Shown: piece by piece, positions 44,767 through 53,797 of the stretch
Layout: every line of letters starts with the position of its first letter
Position numbering within the stretch: the first letter of the stretch is position 1
Origin: Spyradosoma sp004558035
GTDB taxonomy: Bacteria > Verrucomicrobiota > Verrucomicrobiia > Opitutales > UBA953
NCBI RefSeq assembly: GCF_050314555.1
Contig: NZ_JBNPNH010000007.1
Span: forward strand, 39,256 to 103,255
Reading direction: 5' to 3'
Length of the DNA: 64,000 bases
Translations under genes and position numbers: made by a program
The notes under the pieces: generated by a model
Told to the model about the DNA's origin: nothing
The model's database searches: none
Seen by the model: only the letters and a program-made list of their open reading frames with translations

Positions 44767-44873
44767 TGAAGTTCTTTGCGCTCGGCTTCGCCGAAAGGAT
44801 TTTTTCGAGAAATATTTTCGCGCAGCGAAACGCAATCAACTTTCATAACCTCATAACCTCATCACCTCCATAA
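44736..44873 (+). repeat. 130-bp inverted-repeat element, copy A
   Basis: Outer words GTGATGAAGT...GGTTATGAAGTGATGAAGTT are mirrored by AACTTTCATAACCTCATAACCTC. The core has TTTGCGCTCGGCTTCGCCGAAAGG and a CGAGAAATATTTTCGCG hairpin. It is closely related to copies B (53,041) and C (54,246, opposite orientation) and overlaps the end of ksgA/rsmA. Confidence 0.85.
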
Positions 44874-44886
44874 GCTCCTTTTCCCC

Positions 44887-45774
44887 ATGCCTCACATTCT
44901 TAAGACCGAAAAACGCTGGCGCTCGCCGCACGGACGCGCGCTCCCGCAGGATTTCTGCGAACGCACGCTGCTCATGGGCATCGTCAACGCCACGCCCGAT
45001 TCGTTCTCGGACGGCGGAGAATTTCTCGCTCCCGAGGCCGCCGCCGCGCACGCGCGCGCGCTCGTCGAGGCGGGCGCGGACGTCATCGACCTCGGCGCGG
45101 AATCGACGCGTCCGGGCTGCCGCGAAATCGACGCCGAAGAGGAGGCCGCGCGCCTCCTGCCCGCGCTGAAGGCGATCCGCGCCGCGCTGCCCGACGTTCC
45201 CGTCAGCGTGGACACCTACCGCGCGGAAGTCGCCGAAAAGGCGCTCGCCGCGGGCGCGGACATCCTGAACGACGTCCGCGCGATCGGCGCGCGCGCGGAC
45301 ACGGCGGGAACGCGCTACGCGATGGGCGAGCTCGCCGCCGCCGCGGGCGCGCCGCTCATCGCGATGCACAACCGCTTCGGGCGCGAGGACTACGGCGATT
45401 TCTGGACGGAATTCATGGACGACCTGCACGCGGGCGCGGAACGGATTCTCGCCTGCGGCGTTCCCGCGGAGCAGCTTTGGCTCGATCCGGGATTCGGCTT
45501 CGGGAAGACGCCCGCGCAGAACCTGCTCATCGTCGCGCGGCTGCGCGAAATCGCGGAGCTGGGCTTTCCCGTGCTGCTTGGCACGTCGCGCAAAAGCACG
45601 CTCGGCGTCGTGCTCGGCGGCAAGCCGCCGAAGGAGCGCGCGGGCGGCGACGCGGCGTGCTCCGCGCTCGGCGCGTTCCACGGCGCGGCGTGTCTGCGCC
45701 TGCACGACGTCGCCGCGCACAGGGACGCCGTGACGACCGCGGACGCGATTTTCGCGGCGCCGGGAAAAGCTTAA
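44887..45774 (+). CDS. folP: Dihydropteroate synthase
   Basis: Joins p-aminobenzoate to the pterin diphosphate in folate synthesis. The protein has 295 residues. LLMGIVNATPDSFSDGG, DLGAESTRPGC, SVDTYRAEVAEKAL, LIAMHNR and LLGTSRKSTLG are the standard pterin- and phosphate-binding motifs. It sits between ksgA/rsmA and mutL. Confidence 0.96.
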   Translation: MPHILKTEKRWRSPHGRALPQDFCERTLLMGIVNATPDSFSDGGEFLAPEAAAAHARALVEAGADVIDLGAESTRPGCREIDAEEEAARLLPALKAIRAALPDVPVSVDTYRAEVAEKALAAGADILNDVRAIGARADTAGTRYAMGELAAAAGAPLIAMHNRFGREDYGDFWTEFMDDLHAGAERILACGVPAEQLWLDPGFGFGKTPAQNLLIVARLREIAELGFPVLLGTSRKSTLGVVLGGKPPKERAGGDAACSALGAFHGAACLRLHDVAAHRDAVTTADAIFAAPGKA

Positions 45775-45948
45775 GGGTTAAAGCTTAAAGGGAAGTTTCC
45801 TTAACGTTCTTTACCTTCGCGGTTTTTCTTCGCGTCTCGGCGTCTTCGCGGGAATCCGCGGTCCGCGTTCCCGCGGTTTTCGGCGTTCCGCTCACTTGCC
45901 GCTTCCCTTTTTCCGCGTTCCCGCGTATCGTTGCGGCTCAATCTTCCG

Positions 45949-47787
45949 ATGCCGAAAATCCGCATTCTTTCCGACAACGTCGCCAACCAGATCGCCGCCG
46001 GCGAAGTGGTGGAGCGGCCCATGTCCGTCGTCAAGGAACTGTTGGAAAACGCGATCGACGCCGGCGCGACGCGCGTTCACGTCGAATTCCGCAACGGCGG
46101 CAGAAGCTTCATCTCCATCGAGGACAACGGCTGCGGCATGACGCGCGACGAGGCGCTGACCGCGCTCGAACGCCACGCGACGAGCAAGATCCGCGAGACG
46201 GAGGACCTCGACACGATCCGCACCTTCGGCTTCCGCGGCGAGGCGCTCCCGTCGATCGCCTCCGTGTCGCGCTTCACGCTGCGCACGAAGACGGAAGGCG
46301 ACGCGCTCGGCACGGAAATCTTCGTCAACGGCGGCCGCTACGTGCACTGCCGCGACGTCGGCATGGCGGCGGGAACGAAGATCGAGGTCACGGGGCTTTT
46401 TTCCAACGTTCCCGCGCGGCTGAAATTCCTGAAATCGGAAAACACCGAGGCGGCGCACATCACGCGCGCGATCCGGCTCTACGCGGTCGCGCACCCGAAG
46501 ATCGCGTTCACGCTCTGGGAGGACGGGCGCGAGATCTTCCGCTCGCCCGCGAATCTCGAAATGCTCGACCGCGTCGCCGCGATTTGGGGGCGCCAGCTCG
46601 CGGACGACCTGATGCCGCTCGAGCCCGCGGAGGGCTTCGGCATGCGGCTGACGGGGCTGCTCGGCAAGCACGGCGTGAGCCGCAGCTCGCGCCAGGAGAT
46701 GGTGACCGTCGTCAATGGCCGCCCCGTGGACAACCGCACGATGGCGTATTCGCTCGTCGAGAGCTACCACACGCTGATCCCGCGCGGACGCTACCCGCTC
46801 GCGTTTCTTTTTCTCGAAATCGATCCGCACGCCGTGGACGTGAACGTGCATCCCGCGAAGCGCGAAATCCGCTTCCGCGACGAATCGCGCGTCCGCAACT
46901 TTCTCATCACGACGGTGCTGAAGACGATCGCGCCGGAGACCTTCGCCGCGCCGGCGGGCGCGCCCGTTCCCGCGCCGGGGCTCCGCGCCGAAGTCCCGCG
47001 CGCCGCCGCGCCAGCCGTTCCCGCGCGCGCGGAGCTTCCCGAAACGCGCCGCGCGCCCGCGTTCCCGCAGGGCGCCGAGCCCGATTCCGAGCCGCCGGAA
47101 CGCCGCGCGGACGCGCCGGAGGCTTCCGCGGAAATTCCGCCGCCGCCCGCGCCGCGCCCCGTTCCCGCCGAAGCCCGCGCGCCGGCGCGCGCCGCCGTGC
47201 CCGCGTTCGACCGCTGGCGCTTTTTCGGCAAGCTCGCGGGCGAGCCGCTCGCGCTTTTTCAGGCCGACGACGGACTGCTGCTCCTCCACCTGCGCTTCGC
47301 GCGGGAACGCGTCTGGTTCGAACGCGTGCTCGCGCGCTTCCGCGAAGAGACGCCGGTTTCGCAGCCGCTGCTCATTCCCGAGCCGATGGAGTTCGAGCCG
47401 CTGCTCGCGGACGCGCTTGCGCGCCACCTGCGCACGCTCGCGGCGGCGGGCTTCGACGTCGAGATCTTCGGTCGCGACTTTTTCCGCCTGAACGCCGTTC
47501 CCGACTGGCTGCCGAAGGACGCGGACGCGCGCGCGTTCGTGCGCGACCTCGTCGCCCGCGTCGCGCGCCTGCCCGCGGATTTTTCGCGCTCCGACGTCGC
47601 GGCGGAGACTCTCGCGCGCATCGCGGCGACGCAGGCGGCGGCGACCGCGTCGGAGAATTTCGACGAAGCGAAGATCCGCCTCCTCCTGCGCGAGCTCTTC
47701 GCGTGCGCCCAGCCGAACGTGTCGCCCGACGGCAGAAAAATCTTCATCGAAATCCCGAAACGCGAAATCCTGCGCCGCTTCGGCTGA
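45949..47787 (+). CDS. mutL: DNA mismatch repair protein MutL lacking endonuclease motifs
   Basis: 612 residues from the ATG at 45949. The GHKL ATPase half is intact: IAAGEVVERPMSVVKELLENAIDAGA, DNGCGM, and GFRGEALPSIASVSRF. A Pro/Ala-rich linker (about 330-425) is dense in dispersed motifs. In the C-terminal domain, the place of the nuclease motif DQHAxxExxxxE reads LHLRFARERVWFERV, and the usual CPHGRP reads VSPDGRK, so both metal-site motifs are lost. It would bind and couple mismatch signals but probably not nick DNA. Confidence 0.93.
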   Translation: MPKIRILSDNVANQIAAGEVVERPMSVVKELLENAIDAGATRVHVEFRNGGRSFISIEDNGCGMTRDEALTALERHATSKIRETEDLDTIRTFGFRGEALPSIASVSRFTLRTKTEGDALGTEIFVNGGRYVHCRDVGMAAGTKIEVTGLFSNVPARLKFLKSENTEAAHITRAIRLYAVAHPKIAFTLWEDGREIFRSPANLEMLDRVAAIWGRQLADDLMPLEPAEGFGMRLTGLLGKHGVSRSSRQEMVTVVNGRPVDNRTMAYSLVESYHTLIPRGRYPLAFLFLEIDPHAVDVNVHPAKREIRFRDESRVRNFLITTVLKTIAPETFAAPAGAPVPAPGLRAEVPRAAAPAVPARAELPETRRAPAFPQGAEPDSEPPERRADAPEASAEIPPPPAPRPVPAEARAPARAAVPAFDRWRFFGKLAGEPLALFQADDGLLLLHLRFARERVWFERVLARFREETPVSQPLLIPEPMEFEPLLADALARHLRTLAAAGFDVEIFGRDFFRLNAVPDWLPKDADARAFVRDLVARVARLPADFSRSDVAAETLARIAATQAAATASENFDEAKIRLLLRELFACAQPNVSPDGRKIFIEIPKREILRRFG

Positions 47788-47818
47788 CGCGCGGGAACGC
47801 CCGACCGAGAAAAACGCC

Positions 47819-48706
47819 ATGAACATCGAACTCCTTGAAAACGTCTGCACCGGCTACCGTCTGCTCGACAGCGGAAACCGCCGAAAACTCGAACAGTTCG
47901 GGAACGTGCGCATCGTCCGCAGCGAACCCAAAGCGTGGTGGAAGCCGACGCTCTCGGACGCGGAATGGCGCGCCGCCGTCGCCGTGCACGAGGACGACGG
48001 CCCGCGCGAAGGCGCCTGGCGTTTCCGCGGCGGGCGCGCGCCCGAGCCCTGGACGCTGAAGTTCCGCGACGCGTTCGCGCTGCAGCTGCGCTTCATGGAC
48101 CGCTCGAAGCAGATCGGCGTCTTCCCCGAGCAGTCGCCGCACTGGGATTTCGTGCTGAACAATCCCGTTCCCGCGGGCGCGCTGCCGCGCAGGCTGCTCA
48201 ACCTCTTCGGGTACACGGGCGCGGCGTCGCTCGCCGCCGCGCGCGCGGGCTGGCACGTCGCGCACGTGGACGCGTCGAAGCCCGCCGTCGCGTGGGGGCG
48301 GCGCAATCAGGAGATCTCCGGGCTCGCGGACGCGCCGATCCGCTGGATTCTCGAGGACGCGGTGAAGTTCTGCGCGCGCGAAGCGCGCCGCGGGAACACG
48401 TACGAGGCGATTCTGCTCGATCCGCCGGCGTTCGGGCGCGGCCCCGGCGGCGAGCTCTGGAAGGTCGAGCGCGACCTGCCGCCGCTGCTCGAAGTCTGCC
48501 GCGAGCTGCTTTCGCCGCGCGCCTCGCTGATGATCCTCACGCTCTACACGATCGACGCGTCGTCGCTGCTCTGCAGAAATCTGATCGAGGCGACGACGGC
48601 GAAACTCCCCGGCGGGAACGTCACGTTCGGCGAGCTCGCGACGCGGGAAAGCTCTCCCGCCGCGCGCCTGCTCCCGCTCTCGCTCTGGGCGAAATGGACC
48701 CGCTGA
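47819..48706 (+). CDS. RlmI-like SAM-dependent methyltransferase
   Basis: 295 residues. LLNLFGYTGAASLAAARAGWHVAHVDASKPAVAWGRRNQEISG is the SAM-binding region and YEAILLDPPAFGRGPGGELWKVERDLPPLL the catalytic DPP region of the RlmI/RlmK-type (Methyltrans_SAM) family, which methylates C5 of cytosine in 23S rRNA. It lacks the N-terminal PUA domain of E. coli RlmI, so the exact substrate is uncertain. Confidence 0.85.
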   Translation: MNIELLENVCTGYRLLDSGNRRKLEQFGNVRIVRSEPKAWWKPTLSDAEWRAAVAVHEDDGPREGAWRFRGGRAPEPWTLKFRDAFALQLRFMDRSKQIGVFPEQSPHWDFVLNNPVPAGALPRRLLNLFGYTGAASLAAARAGWHVAHVDASKPAVAWGRRNQEISGLADAPIRWILEDAVKFCAREARRGNTYEAILLDPPAFGRGPGGELWKVERDLPPLLEVCRELLSPRASLMILTLYTIDASSLLCRNLIEATTAKLPGGNVTFGELATRESSPAARLLPLSLWAKWTR

Positions 48707-48785
48707 GCGCGGGAACGCACGCGGGTCTGTTTCCGTTTTTATCGGACAATGCGCGTTCCCTCCGGGCGAGGCGCGCGAAGATTTT

Positions 48786-49304
48786 TCATCGGCTTAAATC
48801 CGTTTTCTCCGCATCGGGAGAATTTTCCTCAGCGGGAGCGCGGTTTTTCCGGAACCGCGTCACGGCTTTTTCCGCGATCCAGGATAAGAACACGCAAAGC
48901 AGAAAATACGCTTCGTAAAAGACGGCGAGTTGGACGAAGACGAGCTGCGTCGTCGCGCACGTTTCCGGCTCCGCGCTTCCGCTCTTCGTCCGAATCCATG
49001 CGAGGAGCAAAACGAACAGGAGAAGCTGCGGAAAAATCACGCCTTTGAATCCGAATCTGCCTGCGAGAAACCACAGCGCGGCGAAAAGCGCGGCGCCGGC
49101 TGCCGCGGCGCAGATTCCCGCGGCCATGCCGGACGCCATGCTGAAACCGACGAAAAGTTCCGCGGCGAGAAAAAAGAGAATCGGCCCGCAACCGCAAAAA
49201 TGAGCCGCTTCGCCGGCGCCGAAGCGCCTCATCAGTCTCGCTCCGCAGAGACACCACGGGAGGAGGATCAGCGGCAGGAAAATGAGCAGCGAAAAGATGG
49301 GCAT
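48786..49304 (-). CDS. Small membrane protein of unknown function
   Basis: 172 residues with four predicted membrane helices (about 3-20, 40-58, 64-82, 88-106 and a further one near 125-145). A basic/acidic tail follows. Cys-rich loop RFGAGEAAHFCGCGP. I do not recognise a family. It is convergent with the methyltransferase gene; composition and codon use match neighbours. Confidence 0.6.
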   Translation of the reverse strand: MPIFSLLIFLPLILLPWCLCGARLMRRFGAGEAAHFCGCGPILFFLAAELFVGFSMASGMAAGICAAAAGAALFAALWFLAGRFGFKGVIFPQLLLFVLLLAWIRTKSGSAEPETCATTQLVFVQLAVFYEAYFLLCVFLSWIAEKAVTRFRKNRAPAEENSPDAEKTDLSR

Positions 49305-49417
49305 TTTCGGAAAAATCAGCAGGCTTGCGGGATAAAGATTCGCGGCGGCGCGCCTCCGGCAAGCTTCGCGGGAACGCGTGCGGGTTTGGTTTGAAAATCC
49401 ATGGAGATTTTTTTTTG

Positions 49418-49500
49418 GAACCGCGAATGAACACGAATTTTCACGAAAAGGCTTCTTTGCGTTTTTTCATTCGTGCGGATTCGTGTTCGTTCGTGGTTGT
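49418..49500. repeat. Intergenic inverted word repeat (CGCGAATGAACACGAATTT)
   Basis: GGAACCGCGAATGAACACGA is mirrored by CGTGTTCGTTCGTGGTT with TTTTTT at both outer ends, so it could also act as a terminator after pyrE. It is a close copy of the repeat at 22,684-22,790. Confidence 0.75.
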
Positions 49501-49506
49501 TTTTTT

Positions 49507-50079
49507 TTACGAGCCCGGGTGCGTCGCGGGAATCGCGGCGAGCTCGGGCGGGAGCGCGTCGGCGGGGTAGGTCGGGAACGAAAGTTCGAGCAGCGAGACG
49601 GCGGGCATCGGCAGCGTCGCGTTGCCGGCGGAGCGGTCCACGAGCATCGCGCACGCCACGGGAACGCCGCCCCAGGCCTTGATGATGTCCGCGCACTCGA
49701 TCACGCGGCCGCCGCGCGTCACGACGTCCTCGGCGACGAGGATTTTTTCGCCCGGCGCGATCCTGAAGTTGCGCCGCAGCACGAGCTTGTTGTTCTCCTT
49801 TTCGGCGAAGATGAAGCGCGCGCCGAGCTGACGCGCGATTTCCTGCCCGACAACGAGCCCGCCCATCGCGGGCGCGAGCACCGTCTCCGCGCCGAGCCCC
49901 TTCAGCTTCGGGAGCAGCAGTTCGACGAGGCGCGAGACCTTGTCCATGTACTGGCATACCTGCGCGCACTGAAAGTAGTTCGCGCTGTGCAGCCCGCTGC
50001 GCAGAATGAAATGCCCCGTGAGGAGCGCGCCGCTGTCTTTGAAGATCTGAAGAACTTCGTCTTGAATCTGAGAATCCAT
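49507..50079 (-). CDS. pyrE: Orotate phosphoribosyltransferase
   Basis: Makes OMP from orotate and PRPP in pyrimidine synthesis. 190 residues from the ATG at 50079. FILRSGLHSANYFQCAQV is the N-terminal block and KILVAEDVVTRGGRVIECADIIKAWG the PRPP-binding loop. The frame stays open far upstream, but family similarity begins at MDSQIQDEVLQIFKDSGAL. Confidence 0.95.
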   Translation of the reverse strand: MDSQIQDEVLQIFKDSGALLTGHFILRSGLHSANYFQCAQVCQYMDKVSRLVELLLPKLKGLGAETVLAPAMGGLVVGQEIARQLGARFIFAEKENNKLVLRRNFRIAPGEKILVAEDVVTRGGRVIECADIIKAWGGVPVACAMLVDRSAGNATLPMPAVSLLELSFPTYPADALPPELAAIPATHPGS

Positions 50080-50141
50080 AATGCGCGCGAGTATGCGCGT
50101 TCCCGCGAATTTTTCAAACGCGAAGGACGCGAATTCGTTTT

Positions 50142-50474
50142 TCAGGCGGACGCTTTCGCCGCGCCCTCCAGCAGCTCGGCGGCGGTCGCGACGCATTGCG
50201 GGCAGGGCACGCGGAAGTCGCGCTTCAGCTCGCGGCAGAGCGCGGAGCCGTTTTTCGCGCGGAAGGCTTCGATCATCGACGCGCGCACGGATTCGGGCGC
50301 GAGGCGCGTCGCGGCGTAGATCGCGCCGCAGAGGCCGTCGGGCGCGCGGCCGCCGCCGCAGGACGCGAATTCGGCGAAGAGATCTTCGCGACCGAAGCCG
50401 ACGGCGATCGTCTGCGCGCAGTTGCAGTTGCGCGGGGGCGTGCGGAAAAGAGCGAGCGATTTTTCTTTGGACAT
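50142..50474 (-). CDS. C_GCAxxG_C_C family redox-like protein
   Basis: 110 residues. NCAQTIAVGFGRED, then CGGGRAPDGLCGAIYAA, then LCRELKRDFRVPCPQCVATAAELLE reproduces the spaced cysteine pattern of the C_GCAxxG_C_C family. These are small, probably redox-active or metal-binding proteins of uncertain role. Located just upstream of pyrE in the same direction. Confidence 0.8.
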   Translation of the reverse strand: MSKEKSLALFRTPPRNCNCAQTIAVGFGREDLFAEFASCGGGRAPDGLCGAIYAATRLAPESVRASMIEAFRAKNGSALCRELKRDFRVPCPQCVATAAELLEGAAKASA

Positions 50475-50513
50475 GGCGGAAAATGAAAAACGGAAAACGG
50501 AGACGCGCGGCGT

Positions 50514-51194
50514 TCAGAGCGTGAAGCCGAAGAGGTCGCGGCCGAGCGCGTAGAGGTTCGGGAAGACGGCCTCCTGGTCGCCGACCGCCTCGATCAGCGC
50601 CTCGGGCATGTGCGTTCCCGTGGCGACGCAGGCGACGGGCATTCCCGCGACGCGCGCGGCGCCGACGTCGAAGGGCGAGTCGCCGACGAGCAGGGCGTTT
50701 TTCGGCGCGACGCCCGTCTTCGCGAGCACGTATTCGGAATACTCGCGGTCGGGCTTGCGCCAGGGCATGTCCGGCAGATTCGTGCCGAAGACGGCGTCGA
50801 GCAGCGGCGTCAGTTCGAGAAAGTCCAGAATCCGCGTCGTCGCCGAGAAATCCTTGTTCGTGAAGACGGCGGTCTTCAGCCCGCGTTCCCGCAGCTTCTT
50901 CAGGATCCACTCGGCGCCGTCGAGCGCGTACACGTCGTCGAGCATCACGTCGGGAAAGTGTTCGCGGAAGAGCTTCACGCCCTCGGCGGCGAGCTCTTCG
51001 CCGATGAGCCGCGAGAGCGTGAGCGTGATCGAGCCGCCGACCGTCGCGCGCAGCGTTTCGTAGCTCTTCGGTTCGAGCCCGAGCCGCCGCGCCACGTCCG
51101 CGTAGCAGCGGTAGATCGCGCTGAAGTTGTCGATGAGGGTGCCGTCCAGGTCGAAGAAGACGGTCGAGATTGCGGAGACGTCGAAGCTACTCAT
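50514..51194 (-). CDS. HAD-family hydrolase, phosphoglycolate phosphatase-like
   Basis: 226 residues. The four HAD motifs are visible: FFDLDGTLIDN, VFTNK, KPDREYSEYVLAK (Lys) and LLVGDSPFDVGAARVAG. A helical cap (about 25-85) makes it a subfamily IA enzyme such as Gph. The substrate is probably a small phosphate ester; specificity is not determinable. Confidence 0.88.
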   Translation of the reverse strand: MSSFDVSAISTVFFDLDGTLIDNFSAIYRCYADVARRLGLEPKSYETLRATVGGSITLTLSRLIGEELAAEGVKLFREHFPDVMLDDVYALDGAEWILKKLRERGLKTAVFTNKDFSATTRILDFLELTPLLDAVFGTNLPDMPWRKPDREYSEYVLAKTGVAPKNALLVGDSPFDVGAARVAGMPVACVATGTHMPEALIEAVGDQEAVFPNLYALGRDLFGFTL

Positions 51195-51207
51195 GGGAAC
51201 CAGTAAA

Positions 51208-53001
51208 TCACAATGAGACGCGCGCGTAAAGCGGACAGGCGAGCGCGAGCGAAAGCGCGTCGAGGAGGTCGCGTTCCCGCGGCGAGACGACGCCGTCTCG
51301 CTCGGCGACGCGGGCGCAGACGCGCATCAGGCTTTCGCGGAAGAGAACGGGCGCGCCGCGCAGCGCGTCGAGCGCGGCGTCGAGCTCGTCCATGCCCGGC
51401 GCGCGCGCGGGAACGCCGGCGGAGGCGAGCTCGGCGAACGTCTTTTCCTCGGCGAGAATTTCGCGGAGGTGCCGCGCCGCCTCGTCCGCCGGGAACGCGT
51501 TTTCGCGCATCATCGCGGCGAAGACGACGCCCGCCGCGCGCAGGGCGCGTTCCCGCGAGAACGTCCCGCGCTCCGGCGCGAAGAGCACGCCCTCGACGGC
51601 GCGCAGAATCAGGAATTCGAAGAGCGAGACCTCGCCGTCGATTTCGGCGAGGCGGCGCAGCGTCGCGCAGAACTCGCGGCGGCGGGCGGGCGGGAACGCG
51701 CGCAGATTCGGCGCGGCGAGCACGACGAGCGAAATGCGTTTTTCCGGCGGGAGCGCGGCGACGGCGTCCCAGTGCTTTTCCGCGAGCGCGAAGACGTGTC
51801 TGCTCTCGCTGCGCAGGAGCAGCTCCGCCTGCTCGCGGTTGCGCTCGGGCGAATCCGTCATCAGCGCCATGAAGACTGCCGCGCACGCGCCGTCCGCGCT
51901 CTTCACGAGCTCGCGCAGGCGCCGGGCGGGCTCGGAGAAAAGCGCGCCCGCGCCGATTCCCGAGACGCGCGCGTCGCGCGGAGCGGCTTCCGTTTCCGCG
52001 GGCGCGCTCCCGCGCAGCGGCGGGAGAAATTTTCCGTCCCAGGCGGGATCGAGCGCGCGGATGCGTTCCTCGAGCGGCGGGTGCGTCGCGAAGAGCGCAC
52101 CGACGCCGTCCGCGAAAAAGAAGTGCGCGTATTCGCCCGCGCGCGGCGAGACGAGGCGGCTCGTGTCGCCGCCGATGCGCGAAAGCGCGCGGGCGAGCGC
52201 GAGCGGGTTGCGCGTGAACTGCGTCGCCGAGGCGTCCGCGAGGCGTTCCCGGTGCCGCGAAATCGCCGCCTGAATGAGGCTCGCGAAAAACTGCCCGATC
52301 GCGCCCGCGAGCATGACCGCGAGCCCGATCAGCATGATCGGGAGGGCGTCGTTCCTGCGGGAACGCCCGCCGCCCGCGATGAACGCGCCGCGCGTCAGCA
52401 CGCGCCCGAGAATCGAGAGCGCGACCAGCCCGAAGATCCAGCCGCAGAGCTTCACGTTCAGCCGCATGTCACCGTTCAGGACGTGCGAAAATTCGTGCCC
52501 GACGACCGCCTGCAGCTCGTCGCGCGAAAGCTTTTCGAGCGCGCCGCGCGAGACCGCGATCGCCGCGTCGTCCGCGCGCGTTCCCGCCGCGAACGCGTTG
52601 ATGCTGCTCTCGCGCTCGAGCACGAAGATCCGCGGCATCGGCACGCCCGAGGCGACGGACATTTCCTGCACGACGTTGACGAGCCGGCGCTCGCGCGGTG
52701 CGCTCGTCGTCGGCGGGACGGGAACGCCGCCGAGCGCCTGCGCGATTTCCGCGCCGCCGGAGCCGCCCATTTCCAGCGACTTGAACAGGCTCGCGCCGCC
52801 GACGAAGAGCAGCGTGCCGCCGAAGATCCACGCGAAGAGCTCCGGCTCCCAAAAGGGCTCTCCCGCCTGCGCGCGCACGAAGGCCGCGATCGCGTAGATC
52901 GTTCCCGCCGTGCCGAGCACCGCGAGCGCGAACCACACGACGAGCCGCCGCGTCGCTCGGCGCGCGCGGTCCTGCCGCTCGAAAAAGTTCGTTCCGGACA
53001 C
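51208..53001 (-). CDS. M48-family membrane metalloprotease with TerB-like C-terminus
   Basis: 597 residues. Two N-terminal membrane helices (about 22-40 and 55-70) precede the HtpX-type domain: LQAVVGHEFSHVLNGDMRLN holds the zinc HExxH, followed by two more helices and RLADASATQFTRNPLALARAL with the downstream Glu/Asp ligands region. After about residue 330 comes an unusual about 260-residue cytosolic helical part with EIDGEVSLFEFLILRAVE and ERDGVVSPRERDLLDALS, resembling TerB-like helices. Probable membrane protein quality control. No lemA gene is adjacent. Confidence 0.88.
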   Translation of the reverse strand: MSGTNFFERQDRARRATRRLVVWFALAVLGTAGTIYAIAAFVRAQAGEPFWEPELFAWIFGGTLLFVGGASLFKSLEMGGSGGAEIAQALGGVPVPPTTSAPRERRLVNVVQEMSVASGVPMPRIFVLERESSINAFAAGTRADDAAIAVSRGALEKLSRDELQAVVGHEFSHVLNGDMRLNVKLCGWIFGLVALSILGRVLTRGAFIAGGGRSRRNDALPIMLIGLAVMLAGAIGQFFASLIQAAISRHRERLADASATQFTRNPLALARALSRIGGDTSRLVSPRAGEYAHFFFADGVGALFATHPPLEERIRALDPAWDGKFLPPLRGSAPAETEAAPRDARVSGIGAGALFSEPARRLRELVKSADGACAAVFMALMTDSPERNREQAELLLRSESRHVFALAEKHWDAVAALPPEKRISLVVLAAPNLRAFPPARRREFCATLRRLAEIDGEVSLFEFLILRAVEGVLFAPERGTFSRERALRAAGVVFAAMMRENAFPADEAARHLREILAEEKTFAELASAGVPARAPGMDELDAALDALRGAPVLFRESLMRVCARVAERDGVVSPRERDLLDALSLALACPLYARVSL

Positions 53002-53040
53002 GGGGGAAAAAGTTAAGAGCTCAGGAGGTTAAAGGTTAAG

Positions 53041-53175
53041 GAAAGTTATGAAGTTATGGAGGTTATGAAGTTCATTGCGTTCGGCTGCGCCGAAAGGCTT
53101 TTCGAAATCTTCTTCGCGAAGCGAAAAGCACTGCAACTTCATAACCTCCATAACTTCATCACCTCATCACTTCCT
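53041..53175 (+). repeat. 130-bp inverted-repeat element, copy B
   Basis: GTTATGAAGTTATGGAGG at one end and CCTCCATAACTTCATC at the other form outer arms. The core has GAAGTTCATTGCGTTCGGCT, GCGCCGAAAGG, then CGAAAT and TTCGCGAAGCGAAA. It abuts the stop codon of the lpoB-like gene. Confidence 0.88.
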
Positions 53176-53178
53176 CAA

Positions 53179-53760
53179 TCACCATCCGACGGCGTTCTTT
53201 TCGCCCTGCTTGGTGATCTCCTTCGAGTTCATCCAGACGACGTTGCCGCTCGCCGCCTCGACGAGGCGCATCTGGAAGACGTAGGTGACCTGCTTCACGC
53301 CGCCGGCGTTCGTGGCGACTTCGGAGATCTTGCCGATCAGCGTCAGGTCGGGAACGACGGTCTTCGTGCCGCCGAGCGCGGCGACGTCCTGCCGCACGAC
53401 GTCGTCGTTGCGGTCGGCGCTCATCGACATCGAAATCGTCGCCTTGCGCGATTTCAGAATCGCCTCCTGCACCTGATTGGTGAGCAGCGCCGTGTCGAAG
53501 TTCGCGCTCGTGTCGTTCACGACGCGGCTGAGCGCGACGACGGGCTTCTTCGCGCCCGCGAACGCGTCCCACTGCAGCATGTCGGCGACGAGCGCGTTCG
53601 TCGCGGCGCGGAAGTCCTGGATGTCCACCTTGTTGAGGGAGACGATGGTCTCCGTTCCCGCGGAATCGACGTAGCGCGCCTTCTGGGAGGCGCAGGCGCC
53701 GAGCGCGAGCGCGGCGGCGCAGATCGAGATCGCGGAGAGAATTTTTTTCGTTTTCGTCAT
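53179..53760 (-). CDS. LpoB-like penicillin-binding-protein activator lipoprotein
   Basis: 193 residues with lipobox ALGAC. The mature domain (SLNKVDIQDFRAATNALVADMLQ...KPVVALSRVVNDTSANFDTALLTNQVQEAILKSRKATI) matches LpoB, an outer-membrane lipoprotein that activates PBP1b. The C-terminus has VTYVFQMRLVEAASGNVVWMNSKEITKQG. The neighbours YcfL-like and COG3014-like support the call. Confidence 0.85.
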   Translation of the reverse strand: MTKTKKILSAISICAAALALGACASQKARYVDSAGTETIVSLNKVDIQDFRAATNALVADMLQWDAFAGAKKPVVALSRVVNDTSANFDTALLTNQVQEAILKSRKATISMSMSADRNDDVVRQDVAALGGTKTVVPDLTLIGKISEVATNAGGVKQVTYVFQMRLVEAASGNVVWMNSKEITKQGEKNAVGW

Positions 53761-53797
53761 GATATTGTCCTTACGTTTTTTCGGTTTGAAAATCGGT

